From positions 620,723-684,722 of the forward strand of contig NZ_QVQV01000003.1 of the NCBI RefSeq assembly GCF_003429005.1: 64,000 nucleotides of DNA, given 5' to 3'. The notes under the pieces are model-generated. The model was not told where the DNA came from. It did not search any database and worked only from the letters and a program-made list of their open reading frames with translations. The position numbers were made by a program, and so were the translations under genes. The first letter of the stretch is position 1. Each line of letters starts with the position of its first letter. This document shows, in pieces, positions 25,884-35,193 of the stretch. The stretch is from Paraburkholderia sp. DHOC27 (GTDB lineage: Bacteria > Pseudomonadota > Gammaproteobacteria > Burkholderiales > Burkholderiaceae).

Positions 25884-27380
25884 TCAAAGATCGATCGGCG
25901 CCTGGTGCGCCGATTTTTTTGGCGCGCGCCGCGCGTCGATTGCGCGTGGCGTAGCAGCGGTGATGAGCGGAATGCGGACGATGAAGCGTGCGCCCCCATC
26001 CGGCGCGTCTTCGTAATGCACACTGCCGCGATGCAAGACCATGATGTCGTGGACGATGGCGAGACCGAGACCCGCGCCACCGTCGACGCCGCTGTCGGCC
26101 TGACCGTCACCGCGGAAAAAGCGCTTGAAGAGGTCGGCCTGCTGCGCGAGTGGTACACCGGGGCCGTTGTCTTCCACGATGATCTCGGCCGTCGGCGCGT
26201 CGTCGATCACGCTTTGCGACACCGTGACCGTGATACGCCCACCGTCGAAGCGCGACGGCGGCACGTACTTCAGCGCGTTGTCGAGTAGATTGGCGATCAC
26301 CTCATGCAGCAGCACCGGGTTGCCACGTGCGGTCAATGGACGATCGTTCTCGGGGTCGTCCAGACGCTGAAAGCCGAGGTCCACGTGCACGGCCAAAGCC
26401 CGCGGCACCCACTCGGCGCCGGTTTCGAAGGCAAGCGCGGCCATGTCCACGTTGACGAAGCGCGCGGCCTGCTCGCCAGGCTCGGCGCGTGCCAGCGACA
26501 ACAACTGGTTCGACAACCGCACCGCACGATCCGCCGCGGCGCGCAGTTCGCGCACGGCGGCGAGCGTGACTTGCGGATCGCGCGCAGTGGCTGCCTGCTC
26601 CGCGTGCAGCTTCACCGCAGTCAACGGCGTGCGAAGTTGATGGGCGGCGTCAGCGATGAATTTGCGCTGCGCGTCGAGCGCGCTTTTCAGGCGGTCGAGC
26701 AGGGCGTTCAACGCACCTGTGAGTGGCCGGATTTCGACCGGCACGAAGGTTTCGTCAACCGGTTCGAGCGAGGTGTGGGTTTGCCGGTTCAGCGAATCGG
26801 CGAGATCCGTGAGCGGATTGAGCTGCTGATTGACCACCCGCCACACGATCACCCATCCCGCGAGCAGCAGGAGCAGCAGCGGCATCATGATGGCCACCAG
26901 AAACTCCGCGGCAATCTGGAAGCGATGCTGCACCGGCTGACCCACTTCGACCACGATCGGATTGCCCGTTGGCTGGTCCACGCGTACCTGAGCGACGCGC
27001 ACGGCCACGCCGTTGTGCTGCGTCTCGAACACGTACGCGTAGTGCATCAGACGCACGCTTTTGCCTTGTAGCGGCAGGTTCGGGTCGCCGGCGATTTCCG
27101 TATCGCCATTGCTTATCCGGTAGACGAGTTTTTCAACCGGATCGGAGAACATGGCCTGTGCCAGCGGCGGAACGTCGACCTTGGCATTCGGACCCGCAAT
27201 CTGGATCTGCTTCGAAATGGCGGTGGCGAGATCGGCGAGCGAACGGTCCACGACGTGCTGCGTGTATTGCCACGCGAGCCAGTACGCGATCAGCCCACTC
27301 ATCAGAGCGAGCAGTGAAAGGGGAGCAGCGAGGCGCCGCAGCAGCGTGCGGCGCAGGCTATTCGCGGCCGGGTGGGGCAT
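25884..27380 (-). CDS. Sensor histidine kinase, TctE/QseC-like
   Basis: A 498-residue membrane kinase. Membrane helices at about residues 18-40 and 159-181 enclose a periplasmic sensor of the TctE (2CSK_N) type. A HAMP-like linker follows, then the phospho-acceptor His near 247 in AAHQLRTPL, the N-box NLLDNALKYV, and ATP-lid motifs EDNGPGVP and GAGLGLAIVHDI. It should phosphorylate the response regulator upstream (27556-28242). No tricarboxylate transporter genes are adjacent, so the signal is open. The ATG ending at 27380 is preferred over the longer frame. Confidence 0.9.
   Translation of the reverse strand: MPHPAANSLRRTLLRRLAAPLSLLALMSGLIAYWLAWQYTQHVVDRSLADLATAISKQIQIAGPNAKVDVPPLAQAMFSDPVEKLVYRISNGDTEIAGDPNLPLQGKSVRLMHYAYVFETQHNGVAVRVAQVRVDQPTGNPIVVEVGQPVQHRFQIAAEFLVAIMMPLLLLLLAGWVIVWRVVNQQLNPLTDLADSLNRQTHTSLEPVDETFVPVEIRPLTGALNALLDRLKSALDAQRKFIADAAHQLRTPLTAVKLHAEQAATARDPQVTLAAVRELRAAADRAVRLSNQLLSLARAEPGEQAARFVNVDMAALAFETGAEWVPRALAVHVDLGFQRLDDPENDRPLTARGNPVLLHEVIANLLDNALKYVPPSRFDGGRITVTVSQSVIDDAPTAEIIVEDNGPGVPLAQQADLFKRFFRGDGQADSGVDGGAGLGLAIVHDIMVLHRGSVHYEDAPDGGARFIVRIPLITAATPRAIDARRAPKKSAHQAPIDL
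25894..25920 (+). terminator. Intrinsic terminator overlapping the end of the histidine-kinase gene
   Basis: ATCGGCGC and GCGCCGAT form an eight-base stem with a short loop, ending in seven T on the plus strand. It would stop the SET-gene transcript. It lies inside the last codons of the convergent kinase gene (stop at 25884), so the two transcription units overlap at their ends. Confidence 0.75.
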
Positions 27381-27555
27381 GGTCGAACGCGCGAGAAAAG
27401 GAGGGGCGGCAAGCACTCACCGCAAAAGCCACCCGGCGCCGGCAAGGCGCGCGTTGCTGCCACGAAGGCATTGAACGTGTGATGCCGGCTCGGGCGCCGT
27501 CAGGTTGCTGGGCGCGGCAGCTAGCGAGCGGGCGCGGCCCCAACCTTCATGGCCA

Positions 27556-28242
27556 TTATGCGGCCTGACGGATTTCCTGCAACAGGTAGCCGAAGCCACG
27601 CACCGTGACGATTTCGACACGGCAGTTTTCGAGCTTTTTGCGCACCCGGTGCACGTACACCTCGATCGCCGTATCGCCGAGGTCGCCGCCGAAGTGCGTC
27701 AGATGATCCTGCAGTTGCGCCTTGCTGACCACACGGCCGTGGCGCAGCAACAGCATTTCGAGCACGGCGAATTCACGCGGTGACAGTTCGAGCGGCTTGT
27801 CGTCGTTGAAGATACGACGGTCGACGCCCGACAGACGCACGCCGCCCAAGGACACTTCCGGACGCGGCATGTCGCCATGCGGTCCGCTGCGGCGCATCAC
27901 GGCGCGAATACGCGCTTCGAGTTCAGCCGGTTCGAACGGTTTGAGCATGTAGTCGTCGGCGCCGGAATTCAGCCCCTGGACACGGTCGTTCAGCTCGTCG
28001 CGCGCGGTCAGCACGATCACCGGCGTGTGCCGGTTGCTCTGACGAAAACGCGAGAGCAGCGTCATGCCGTCGATGCCGGGCAAGCCCAGATCGAGGATCA
28101 CGAGTTCGTGGCGATTTTGCGTGAGGGCCTGTTCGGCGAAAATGCCGTCGTGGACCATGTCGACCGTGAAGCCGGCTTGTTCGAGACTGCTTTGGATGCC
28201 GCGCGCGATAGGGCGGTCATCTTCGATCAGAAGGAGTCGCAT
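27556..28242 (-). CDS. OmpR-family response regulator, TctD/QseB-like
   Basis: A 228-residue regulator with an N-terminal receiver domain (acidic pocket in LIEDD, phospho-acceptor Asp in LVILDLGLPG, Lys in MLKPFE). The C-terminal winged helix has LSPREFAVLEMLL and ending VRGFGYLL. It is the first gene of a two-gene unit with the kinase, which follows after about 175 bases. The long spacer in between holds no gene. Confidence 0.92.
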   Translation of the reverse strand: MRLLLIEDDRPIARGIQSSLEQAGFTVDMVHDGIFAEQALTQNRHELVILDLGLPGIDGMTLLSRFRQSNRHTPVIVLTARDELNDRVQGLNSGADDYMLKPFEPAELEARIRAVMRRSGPHGDMPRPEVSLGGVRLSGVDRRIFNDDKPLELSPREFAVLEMLLLRHGRVVSKAQLQDHLTHFGGDLGDTAIEVYVHRVRKKLENCRVEIVTVRGFGYLLQEIRQAA

Positions 28243-28359
28243 GGGTTTCGCTCAAGTACAATGGGTTTAGGCTTTGGCACGCGGTTCGCCAGGGCGCCTG
28301 CTGCACAGGATGCCGGGCGGCACCACCTTGCCTGCGGCCATCCGGCGATCACGCACATC

Positions 28360-28584
28360 ATGTCCGATATAACCATCCACGAACTCGAAGACGCGATCAA
28401 CTTCTGGCGCGCCCGCTCACCTTCGAGCGGCGACGAACTTGTTCTGTGCAAGGAGGCAAGCGCGCTCTCCAAGCCGTATGCGCTGCTGATTGTACAGCGT
28501 CAGACCTCGCTATCACCGGAAGCTTTGGACGGGATTGCGCGGCAAGCGTGGGATTCTTACGTTCGCCTTAAGAATGCCCTGTAG
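28360..28584 (+). CDS. Small conserved protein, DUF3717 type
   Basis: A 74-residue protein starting MSDITIHELEDAINFWR, matching the DUF3717 family of small betaproteobacterial proteins of unknown function. The true start is the ATG at 28360; the longer frame upstream is antisense to the response regulator. It is divergent from the response regulator and convergent with phhB. No function should be assumed. Confidence 0.75.
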   Translation: MSDITIHELEDAINFWRARSPSSGDELVLCKEASALSKPYALLIVQRQTSLSPEALDGIARQAWDSYVRLKNAL

Positions 28585-28748
28585 AAGTGAAGGATTGAGC
28601 GCAAATTGGGTTGCAACGGGCTTTCAGCGAACTTTTGGTAACGCGTTGTTGCCCTGATGCTTGCCCTCTTTCATCCGGTTTCTTCGCTGCCGCGTGAGTG
28701 TTGCATTGCGCCGTTCGACGCTCCCGCCGTTCGCAACTAGCCCTGCAT

Positions 28749-29054
28749 CTAGCCCTGCTCGGCGCCTTTCGCGGCTTCGTCGATAAAGCGGGCCAGGGCA
28801 ATATCGCGCTCGGTGATACCGCCTGCTTCATGCGTCGACAAGGTGATCTCCACTTTGCTGTAGACGTTGAACCATTCCGGGTGATGATCCATTTCCTGCG
28901 CCTTGATGGCCACGCGCGTCATGAATCCAAAGGCCTCGTTGAAATCGGCAAACTTCAGATGCCGCTGGATCGCGTCGCGTCCGGACGCGGCAACCCAGCC
29001 GTCGAGTTGCGCAAGTTGCGTGGCACGCTCTTCCGAAGTGAGTTTATGAATCAT
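28749..29054 (-). CDS. phhB: Pterin-4-alpha-carbinolamine dehydratase
   Basis: A 101-residue PCD/DCoH protein with the active-site histidine segment [22 protein letters not shown] in its second half. It recycles tetrahydropterin cofactor for phenylalanine hydroxylase. The expected neighbour phhA is not present; only about 300 bases separate phhB from the divergent Lrp-type gene. PhhA may lie elsewhere, or this protein may serve another pterin pathway. Confidence 0.92.
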   Translation of the reverse strand: MIHKLTSEERATQLAQLDGWVAASGRDAIQRHLKFADFNEAFGFMTRVAIKAQEMDHHPEWFNVYSKVEITLSTHEAGGITERDIALARFIDEAAKGAEQG

Positions 29055-29354
29055 CGAATTCCTCGCTGAGTGGTGTGCGTGAATGGGCCGCCTTGCTGAT
29101 GATGCTCGCGTGCAAGGACGGCGCCGCGCGCGGTCCGGGCCTCGCTTTTGGCGGGCAGGGTACGCTACGCATCAGGCTATTTTTCCACGGATCGGAATGG
29201 GCCGCTTTGGGCCTTGGCCCTTTTCAGCACGGATTGGACTTCGCTGCGTGTGCGGCGCACGCAAACCTCAGACGAGAGGCGGCAGTCAGGGCGTCAATGC
29301 TGACGTGTGTGCAATAATTTTGCATAAAGTAGTTAATTTATGCGGAGATTCGCC

Positions 29355-29846
29355 ATGCTGGAACTCGATCACTTCGATCTCGCGCTGCTGGACGTCCTAC
29401 AGCGCTTCGGGCGCGCCACGCATCAGCAACTGGGCGAACAGGTGCCGTTGTCGCCGTCGCAGATTGGGCGACGGTTGCAGCGTCTCGAGCAGATCGGGGT
29501 GGTGGATGGGTATCGTGTGGTGCTGCGTCCCGAGAAGCTAGGCCTAGGCGTGACCGCTTTTACCAGCCTGAAACTCAAGCATCACGGCGACTCGATCGTG
29601 GAGCAGTTCCAGCAGCAGATCGACATGCTGCCCGAAGTGCTGGAATGTCATGCCGTGGTGGGGGATGCGGATTACCTGCTGCGCATCGTTGCGCCGGATC
29701 TGAATGCGCTGTCGTCGTTCGTGATGAAAAAGCTGATGCGGGTGCCCGGTGTGGACAGCGTGCGTTCGAACATCGTGTTGACCACGTTCAAACGCAACGG
29801 ACCGCTGCCGCTCGGGCATCTCGCATCGGGCGCGGCCGCTGATTGA
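29355..29846 (+). CDS. Lrp/AsnC-family transcriptional regulator
   Basis: A 163-residue regulator. An N-terminal winged helix (HFDLALLDVLQRFGRATHQQ, then LSPSQIGRRLQRLEQ) is followed by a RAM ligand-binding domain with CHAVVGDADYLLRIV. The start at 29355 follows GGAGATTCGCC. It is divergent from phhB, a place where regulators of phenylalanine/tyrosine catabolism are often found, so control of phhB is a reasonable inference. Confidence 0.9.
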   Translation: MLELDHFDLALLDVLQRFGRATHQQLGEQVPLSPSQIGRRLQRLEQIGVVDGYRVVLRPEKLGLGVTAFTSLKLKHHGDSIVEQFQQQIDMLPEVLECHAVVGDADYLLRIVAPDLNALSSFVMKKLMRVPGVDSVRSNIVLTTFKRNGPLPLGHLASGAAAD

Positions 29847-29936
29847 TGCCGCTGGTTGGTGCCGTAACGTGGGCGGCCGCATTTCATAAGGCCAACGTGA
29901 CCCGCGCGATAGCCGCAAGCACGTCGGCCGCGTCAT

Positions 29937-30473
29937 TTACGCCGTCTGCAACGGCTCGGCATCGGGGCTCAGCAGGTCCACATACGCCACCGCGACCAGA
30001 TCCGTTTCCGGCACGCCGAGCTTGGCGAACATCTCATGGGCCTCGGCGTGACCGCCTTCTTCGTCGTCGTCCTGCGCCAATACCACTTCCAGTTCAACGA
30101 AATCACCCAGCCCGTCCACCCGGTCGAGGTGGATGCGCGTGCGTCCGGTGATATACACGTGCCGCTCTTTCGTGACGATGCCGCGCGTGGTCAGGGCGGT
30201 CGCGAGCAGCGAGTGCATGGCTTCCGGGTTGGTGACGGGGCTACGCGTGTAGTAGGACGCCTTCGGGCCGTCGCGATCGTCGCGCTGATAGAAGATCAGC
30301 TCAGCGGGCGTGCCGTCGTCGAACTGGCGCAGCTTCAGACGCCCGCGCGGCACGTCGTAGAAGAAATCCTGCTGACGAAAGATGAGCGGAGCCTCGGGCG
30401 AAAGTTCGGCAGCGCGTTCGAGAAGCTGATCGAAGTGCCGGGCGCGAGCTTTGATTTCGATGTTGCGTGCCAT
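29937..30473 (-). CDS. CYTH-domain protein (adenylate cyclase class IV / ThTPase-like)
   Basis: A 178-residue CYTH protein. The N-terminal ExExK motif is NIEIKARA, and the tunnel-lining basic and acidic residues appear in GRLKLRQFDDG, GRTRIHLDRVDGLGDFVELE. The fold binds triphosphates with divalent metal. Family members are class IV adenylate cyclases, thiamine triphosphatases or inorganic triphosphatases, and the sequence does not decide between them. The start at 30473 puts the motif at residue 4, as usual. Confidence 0.85.
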   Translation of the reverse strand: MARNIEIKARARHFDQLLERAAELSPEAPLIFRQQDFFYDVPRGRLKLRQFDDGTPAELIFYQRDDRDGPKASYYTRSPVTNPEAMHSLLATALTTRGIVTKERHVYITGRTRIHLDRVDGLGDFVELEVVLAQDDDEEGGHAEAHEMFAKLGVPETDLVAVAYVDLLSPDAEPLQTA

Positions 30474-30697
30474 GTCAGGTTCCTGTCGAGAGATAGATAG
30501 AGCGGCGGCCGCAGATAGGGCGTGATGCGGGTTGAGGCACACCGGGAAGAACAAACCAGGATCAAACGCAAGCGAAGGCGGGGCGCGGGGAATCGAGAGC
30601 GCGCGCAAACCCTGAATCTAGCAAAAAGCGCGTGACGTTGCTGTTAAGCCGTGCGCAGTGGGTTCGCGGGAACCCACGAGCATGTCATGAGTGTGCC

Positions 30698-31597
30698 TCA
30701 TATCGCCCATTGTTGTTCGATGAGCTTGAGCGCGGCGGCGATGGTGGGGTCGTCCTGGCGGGCGGCGAGCGTGACGAAGCTCAACTGCGTAGGCACCGTG
30801 ACGCCTTCGACGATGGTGAGGGCATGCGCGTGGGCCTCGGCGATGGCGATGGCATCGCGGGCGAGCGTCAAGCCCACACCCGATTTCACCAGATCCAGCA
30901 TGGACGGCTCCTGATCCACCTCAGCCACTTTCACTGGCTTCACGCCGGCTTCGGCGAAGCAGCGTGACAGCAGCCGGTTATGCGCCGAGGCGGGTGGCGT
31001 CCAGATCCACGGCAGCGCAGCGAGCGAGCGCCAGTCGCGCGCACCTTTGACGCGGTCTTTCCAGCCGGCCGGCGCGAGGACGCGATACTGGAAACGGGTC
31101 AGCGTGACCGCGTGGAAGGTGGCGCTATCACGGGCGTCGTGCTCGGCGGGTTGGCCGATGTAGTAGCCCACGTCGAGCTCACCGGCGCGGATCTGGTCGA
31201 GCACCCAACCTGACATGCCATGCCGCAGCGCGGTTTCGATGTGTGGCCAGGTTTCGACCAGTTGCTTGAGAAAGCCGCCCAGGCGCAGAAATTCCGGATC
31301 GAGGATGGTGCCGATGCGCAGCCTGCCGCGGACTTCGTGACGCAGCGAGGCGGCCGCGCGCTGGACATCGCTGGCGGCACCGAGGGCACGCTCAGCGTGA
31401 GGGAGGAGCGCCTGACCGTCGCGAGTCAGGGCCAGGCCGTGCGAGGTTCGTGTGAACAGCGTGAGGCCAAGCGTTTCCTGCAGATGTTTGATTTGCAGGC
31501 TGACGGCGGGTTGAGTGAGGTGCAGTTGCACTGCAGCACGGGTCAGGTTGCCCTCGTGGGCGACAGTGACGAATGCTCGTAGCAGGGTTAGATCCAT
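30698..31597 (-). CDS. LysR-family transcriptional regulator
   Basis: A 299-residue LysR regulator. The winged helix at residues 1-60 contains NLTRAAVQLHLTQPAVSLQI, and the substrate-binding domain follows. It is divergent from the GMC oxidoreductase gene, but the palindromic repeat copy 2 fills the space between them. LysR proteins usually control a divergent neighbour, so the GMC/ABC cluster is the obvious candidate target. Confidence 0.9.
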   Translation of the reverse strand: MDLTLLRAFVTVAHEGNLTRAAVQLHLTQPAVSLQIKHLQETLGLTLFTRTSHGLALTRDGQALLPHAERALGAASDVQRAAASLRHEVRGRLRIGTILDPEFLRLGGFLKQLVETWPHIETALRHGMSGWVLDQIRAGELDVGYYIGQPAEHDARDSATFHAVTLTRFQYRVLAPAGWKDRVKGARDWRSLAALPWIWTPPASAHNRLLSRCFAEAGVKPVKVAEVDQEPSMLDLVKSGVGLTLARDAIAIAEAHAHALTIVEGVTVPTQLSFVTLAARQDDPTIAAALKLIEQQWAI

Positions 31598-31725
31598 GAT
31601 GTGATATTAGCGTGGCTTATTTCTTCGTTTTGGTTTTTTCATTGGATTGTGGTTGGGGTTTGGGGTTATTTTTGGTTTTCTTGTTTTTGGCGGTTTTTGG
31701 TTTCTTGGGCTTTTTTGGTTTCTTT

Positions 31726-32354
31726 GCCTTTCCTTGTTTTCTTATCGGTCTATTTGCGTTGCCCCTGTGCGGGGCGGCACCTACTTTTCTTTGCCGCCGC
31801 AAAGAAAAGTAGGCAAAAGAAAGCGGGCTTAAACCGCCAGCTCGTAGGTGTCCGCCTCGCCGCTCACGCGGCATTGGTCCGAGACGAGTTCGTCTCCCAC
31901 TTACCCAGCGTTAGTGGCACAGCAGTCATTCATCCCGTCAACGCACGATGTGCGTGACGGAGCGGTCTGCCAGGGAGTGGTAAAAGATTTGTGTGGGATG
32001 GTCTTGGGAGAGAACGGTTTGTTAGCAAGCAGTGCAGACGAATGCGAGAAGGGAGCAGAACTCACGCAACGGGGCCGGAAATCTAGCAATGAAGATTGAC
32101 GAAGGGTGTTATGCCTTTCGGCGGGGCGCGAAGCGCGACGCTGGAGCGGATGATGGCTTTGTCACGGGAGTGGGTGGTGCGAGAGAGGATCTCGTCTCGG
32201 ACCCATGCCGCGAGAGTGGCGAGGGAGACACCTAAAAGCTGGCGGTGTGAGCCGCTTTCTTTTGCCTACTTTTCTTTGCGGCAGGCAAAGAAAAGTAGGT
32301 GCTGCCCCGCACAGGGGCAACGCAAATAGACCAATAACAAAACAAGGAAAGGCC
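31726..32354. repeat. Large imperfect palindromic repeat, copy 2
   Basis: A second copy of the element at 4231-4809, about 630 bases long, between the LysR gene and the GMC oxidoreductase gene. The outer ends (31726-31736 and 32343-32354) and arms are inverted. The arm hairpin CCTACTTTTCTTTGC with GCAAAGAAAAGTAGG is perfect in the left arm near 31780-31813. The 35-base core block (32119-32153) is identical to copy 1. The 42-base block (31926-31967) matches at 37 positions, with three of the five differences in a hairpin loop. No protein gene is credible inside. Confidence 0.85.
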
Positions 32355-32400
32355 AAGAAAAAAGCAAGGAAAGGCCAAAGAGAATGCAAGGAAAGGCCAA
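32343..32400 (+). repeat. Three tandem 14-base units with 22-base spacing
   Basis: CAAGGAAAGGCCAA occurs at 32343, 32365 and 32387, each 22 bases apart. The same 14-mer marks both outer ends of repeat copy 1, so this is a tandem expansion of the element's end. It lies about 65 bases before the GMC start codon. Confidence 0.85.
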
Positions 32401-32464
32401 ACCGAAAAGCGAACCAGAAAAGCAGCCGCAGGCAAAGAGCAAAGATCAGAACGGAGACAAAACC

Positions 32465-34171
32465 ATGCATCCACGCAGTGAACCAAACCCAACTCCAGAA
32501 TACGACTACATCATAGTAGGCGCAGGCACAGCCGGCTGTGTCTTGGCAAACCGTCTTAGCGAAGACAAAAACACCTCAGTACTACTACTGGAAGCCGGCG
32601 GCAAGGATGACTACCACTGGATCCACGTACCGGTAGGCTACTTGTATTGCATCGGCAATCCCCGCACAGACTGGCTCTACAAAACCCAGGCAGAACCCGG
32701 CCTGAACGGCCGCTCTCTCTCATATCCACGCGGCCGTGTACTCGGCGGCAGCTCCTCTATCAATGGCATGATCTACATGCGTGGTCAGCGCGAAGACTAC
32801 GATGAATGGGCCCGTGTCACCAACGACCCCGCATGGTCATGGAACAACGTCCTGCCCATCTTCAAACGCAGCGAGGATTACTACGGCGGCGCCAACGAAT
32901 CGCACGGTTCAGGCGGCCCCTGGCGTGTGGAGAAACAACGCCTCAAATGGAAGATCCTCGAAACGTTCTCGCAAGCCGCGCAGCAAACCGGCATCCCCGC
33001 CACGGATGACTTCAATCGCGGTGACAACAGCGGTGTCGGCTACTTCGACGTCAACCAGAAACGCGGCATCCGCTGGAACGCGTCCAAGGCTTTCCTGCGC
33101 CCTGCGCTCGATCGCGCGAACCTCACCGTCCTGACAGGCGCGCTCACGCAGCGCCTCGTGTTCGAGGGGCGCCGCTGCGTCGGGGTCGCCTATCGCGGCA
33201 ACGACGTGGACTACGTGGCCAAGGCCCGCTGTGAAGTCATCCTGTGTGCGGGCGCGGTCAACTCGCCACAATTGCTCGAACTGTCCGGCATTGGCAACGG
33301 CGCGCGTCTGCAAAAGCTCGGCATCGAGGTCGTGCAGGATCTGCGTGGCGTGGGTGAGAACCTCCAGGACCATCTGCAATTGCGAATGGCTTACAAGGTG
33401 AATGGTGTACGCACGCTCAACACGGCTTCCGCGCACTGGTGGGGCAAGCTGATGATCGGTCTGCAGTACGCACTGTTCCAGAGCGGCCCGATGTCGATGG
33501 CGCCATCGCAACTGGGGGCGTTCGCGAAGTCCGATCCAGATGACCGCTCCCTCACGCGGCCCGACCTCGAGTATCACGTTCAGCCGCTCTCGCTCGACAA
33601 GTTCGGCGAACCGCTGCATCGCTTCAATGCGTTCACCGCGTCGGTGTGTCATCTACGTCCGGCTTCCCGGGGCAGTGTGCATATCGTTTCGCCCGAGGCG
33701 AGCGCGCCGCCGCAGATTGCGCCCAACTATCTCTCGACGGATTACGACCGTCACGTTGCCGCCAACGCGCTGCGTCTGACACGGCGTATCGCTGCCGCGC
33801 CCGCGCTGGCACCCTATGGACCCCAAGAGATCTTGCCAGGCATCGAGTTCCAGACCGAGGAAGAGTTGCAGCAAGCCGCAGGCAAGGTCGGGACGACGAT
33901 CTTTCATCCGGTCGGCACGTGCCGCATGGGCACTGCGGACGATCCCGCCGCCGTGGTCGATCAGCGTCTGCGTGTAGTCGGGATCGAAGGTTTGCGTGTG
34001 GTCGATGCGTCCGTCATGCCCAACATCACCTCGGGCAACACCAACTCGCCGACGCTCATGATTGCTGAGCGTGCCAGCGACATGATCCGCGAGGATCGTC
34101 GCGCGCGTTCAGGCGGTCTCAATGCGGCTACACCCACCACGACCAGCGCGGCGTCAGTGACTATTGCGTGA
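32465..34171 (+). CDS. GMC-family FAD oxidoreductase (choline dehydrogenase-like)
   Basis: A 568-residue flavoprotein. [18 protein letters not shown] is the FAD-binding motif, [15 protein letters not shown] and [15 protein letters not shown] are the two GMC signatures, and HPVGTCRMG with [13 protein letters not shown] carries the catalytic His/Asn pair. The family oxidises primary alcohols. The choline-dehydrogenase label is only a similarity class. The start at 32465 follows GGAGACAAAACC. The first 50 or so codons are more A-rich than the rest, continuing the composition of the repeat just upstream. It precedes an ABC transporter by 230 bases. Confidence 0.9.
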   Translation: MHPRSEPNPTPEYDYIIVGAGTAGCVLANRLSEDKNTSVLLLEAGGKDDYHWIHVPVGYLYCIGNPRTDWLYKTQAEPGLNGRSLSYPRGRVLGGSSSINGMIYMRGQREDYDEWARVTNDPAWSWNNVLPIFKRSEDYYGGANESHGSGGPWRVEKQRLKWKILETFSQAAQQTGIPATDDFNRGDNSGVGYFDVNQKRGIRWNASKAFLRPALDRANLTVLTGALTQRLVFEGRRCVGVAYRGNDVDYVAKARCEVILCAGAVNSPQLLELSGIGNGARLQKLGIEVVQDLRGVGENLQDHLQLRMAYKVNGVRTLNTASAHWWGKLMIGLQYALFQSGPMSMAPSQLGAFAKSDPDDRSLTRPDLEYHVQPLSLDKFGEPLHRFNAFTASVCHLRPASRGSVHIVSPEASAPPQIAPNYLSTDYDRHVAANALRLTRRIAAAPALAPYGPQEILPGIEFQTEEELQQAAGKVGTTIFHPVGTCRMGTADDPAAVVDQRLRVVGIEGLRVVDASVMPNITSGNTNSPTLMIAERASDMIREDRRARSGGLNAATPTTTSAASVTIA

Positions 34172-34207
34172 CGTGCAAGGCTGATGCGCGTCCCGGCGGC
34201 GAGACGT

Positions 34208-34218
34208 GCATCGGATAC
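34208..34218. promoter_or_regulatory. GATAC palindrome-like operator site
   Basis: GCATCGGATAC differs by one base from the ideal palindrome GTATC-N-GATAC. A perfect version lies at 39259-39269, on the other side of the ABC transporter genes. GntR-type regulators often use sites of this form. No GntR gene is in the window. Confidence 0.3.
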
Positions 34219-34401
34219 TAAGTGCAAATCCCAATGAATGCGCTGCATCATTGGCGAGACAATGAGGCGATGCTGCGTGATGCATGGTGGATACCTGTCC
34301 GCATGATTGCGCCACGCCAACGACAGGCACGGGGGTGCCGTCGTCACCATTTGTCGCGCAGCCGTTCGCGCGGAAGATCATAGTGTTTCGCCTCATTTCG
34401 C

Positions 34402-35193
34402 ATGGAAGGGAACATGATTTTCGGCGACACGATTCTCGAAACGCGCGGGCTAACCAGAGAGTTCAAGGGTTTCGTCGCCGTGAATGGCGTCAACCTGCGC
34501 GTGCGCCGGGGGTCGATCCATGCGCTGATCGGTCCCAACGGTGCAGGCAAAACCACCTGCTTCAATCTGCTGACCAAGTTTCTCGAGCCCACCTCGGGTC
34601 AGATCGTCTACAACGGCATCGACATCACGCGCGAGCGGCCCGCACAGATTGCGCGGCGCGGCATCATCCGTTCGTTTCAGATTTCCGCGGTGTTTCCACA
34701 TCTGACAGCATTGCAGAACGTGCGGATCGGCCTGCAACGTCCGCTCGGCACCGCTTTCCACTTCTGGAAGAGCGAGCGCACGCTGCGTCAACTGGATGAC
34801 CGTGCGATGGATCTGCTGACGCAGGTCGGTCTGACCGATTTCGCCGATGTGCTGACCGTTGAATTGTCGTATGGCCGCAAGCGTGCGCTGGAAATTGCCA
34901 CGACCCTTGCGATGGAACCCGAGCTGATGCTGCTCGATGAACCCACCCAGGGCATGGGTCACGAGGACGTGGACCGCGTCACCGCGCTGATCAAGAAGGT
35001 TTCGAGCGGCCGCACCATCCTGATGGTCGAGCACAATATGAACGTGATCGCCGGCATCTCGGACACGATCACGGTCCTGCAACGTGGCGAAGTGCTGGCC
35101 GAAGGCACGTACGCCGAAGTGTCGAAGAGTCCGTTGGTCATGCAGGCCTATATGGGCAGCGCCGATGCTGCGCTCGCCGGAGCCCACGCATGA
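34402..35193 (+). CDS. livG: Branched-chain-type ABC transporter ATP-binding protein
   Basis: A 263-residue ATPase. Walker A is GPNGAGKTTCF near residue 40, the ABC signature is the LivG variant LSYGRKRALEIA, and Walker B is LMLLDEPTQGM. The C-terminal tail is typical of LivG. With LivF it energises the LivH/LivM permease. Start Met at 34402 or 34414. It is the first gene of livG-F-K-H-M and overlaps livF by four bases. The real substrate is unknown; linkage to an alcohol oxidase suggests something other than leucine is possible. Confidence 0.93.
   Translation: MEGNMIFGDTILETRGLTREFKGFVAVNGVNLRVRRGSIHALIGPNGAGKTTCFNLLTKFLEPTSGQIVYNGIDITRERPAQIARRGIIRSFQISAVFPHLTALQNVRIGLQRPLGTAFHFWKSERTLRQLDDRAMDLLTQVGLTDFADVLTVELSYGRKRALEIATTLAMEPELMLLDEPTQGMGHEDVDRVTALIKKVSSGRTILMVEHNMNVIAGISDTITVLQRGEVLAEGTYAEVSKSPLVMQAYMGSADAALAGAHA

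Noticed and set aside
31612..32492. Several short open frames within repeat copy 2 (reading FFAAAKK-like sequences)
   Set aside because: They are translations of the inverted arms in different frames and occur in both copies on both strands.
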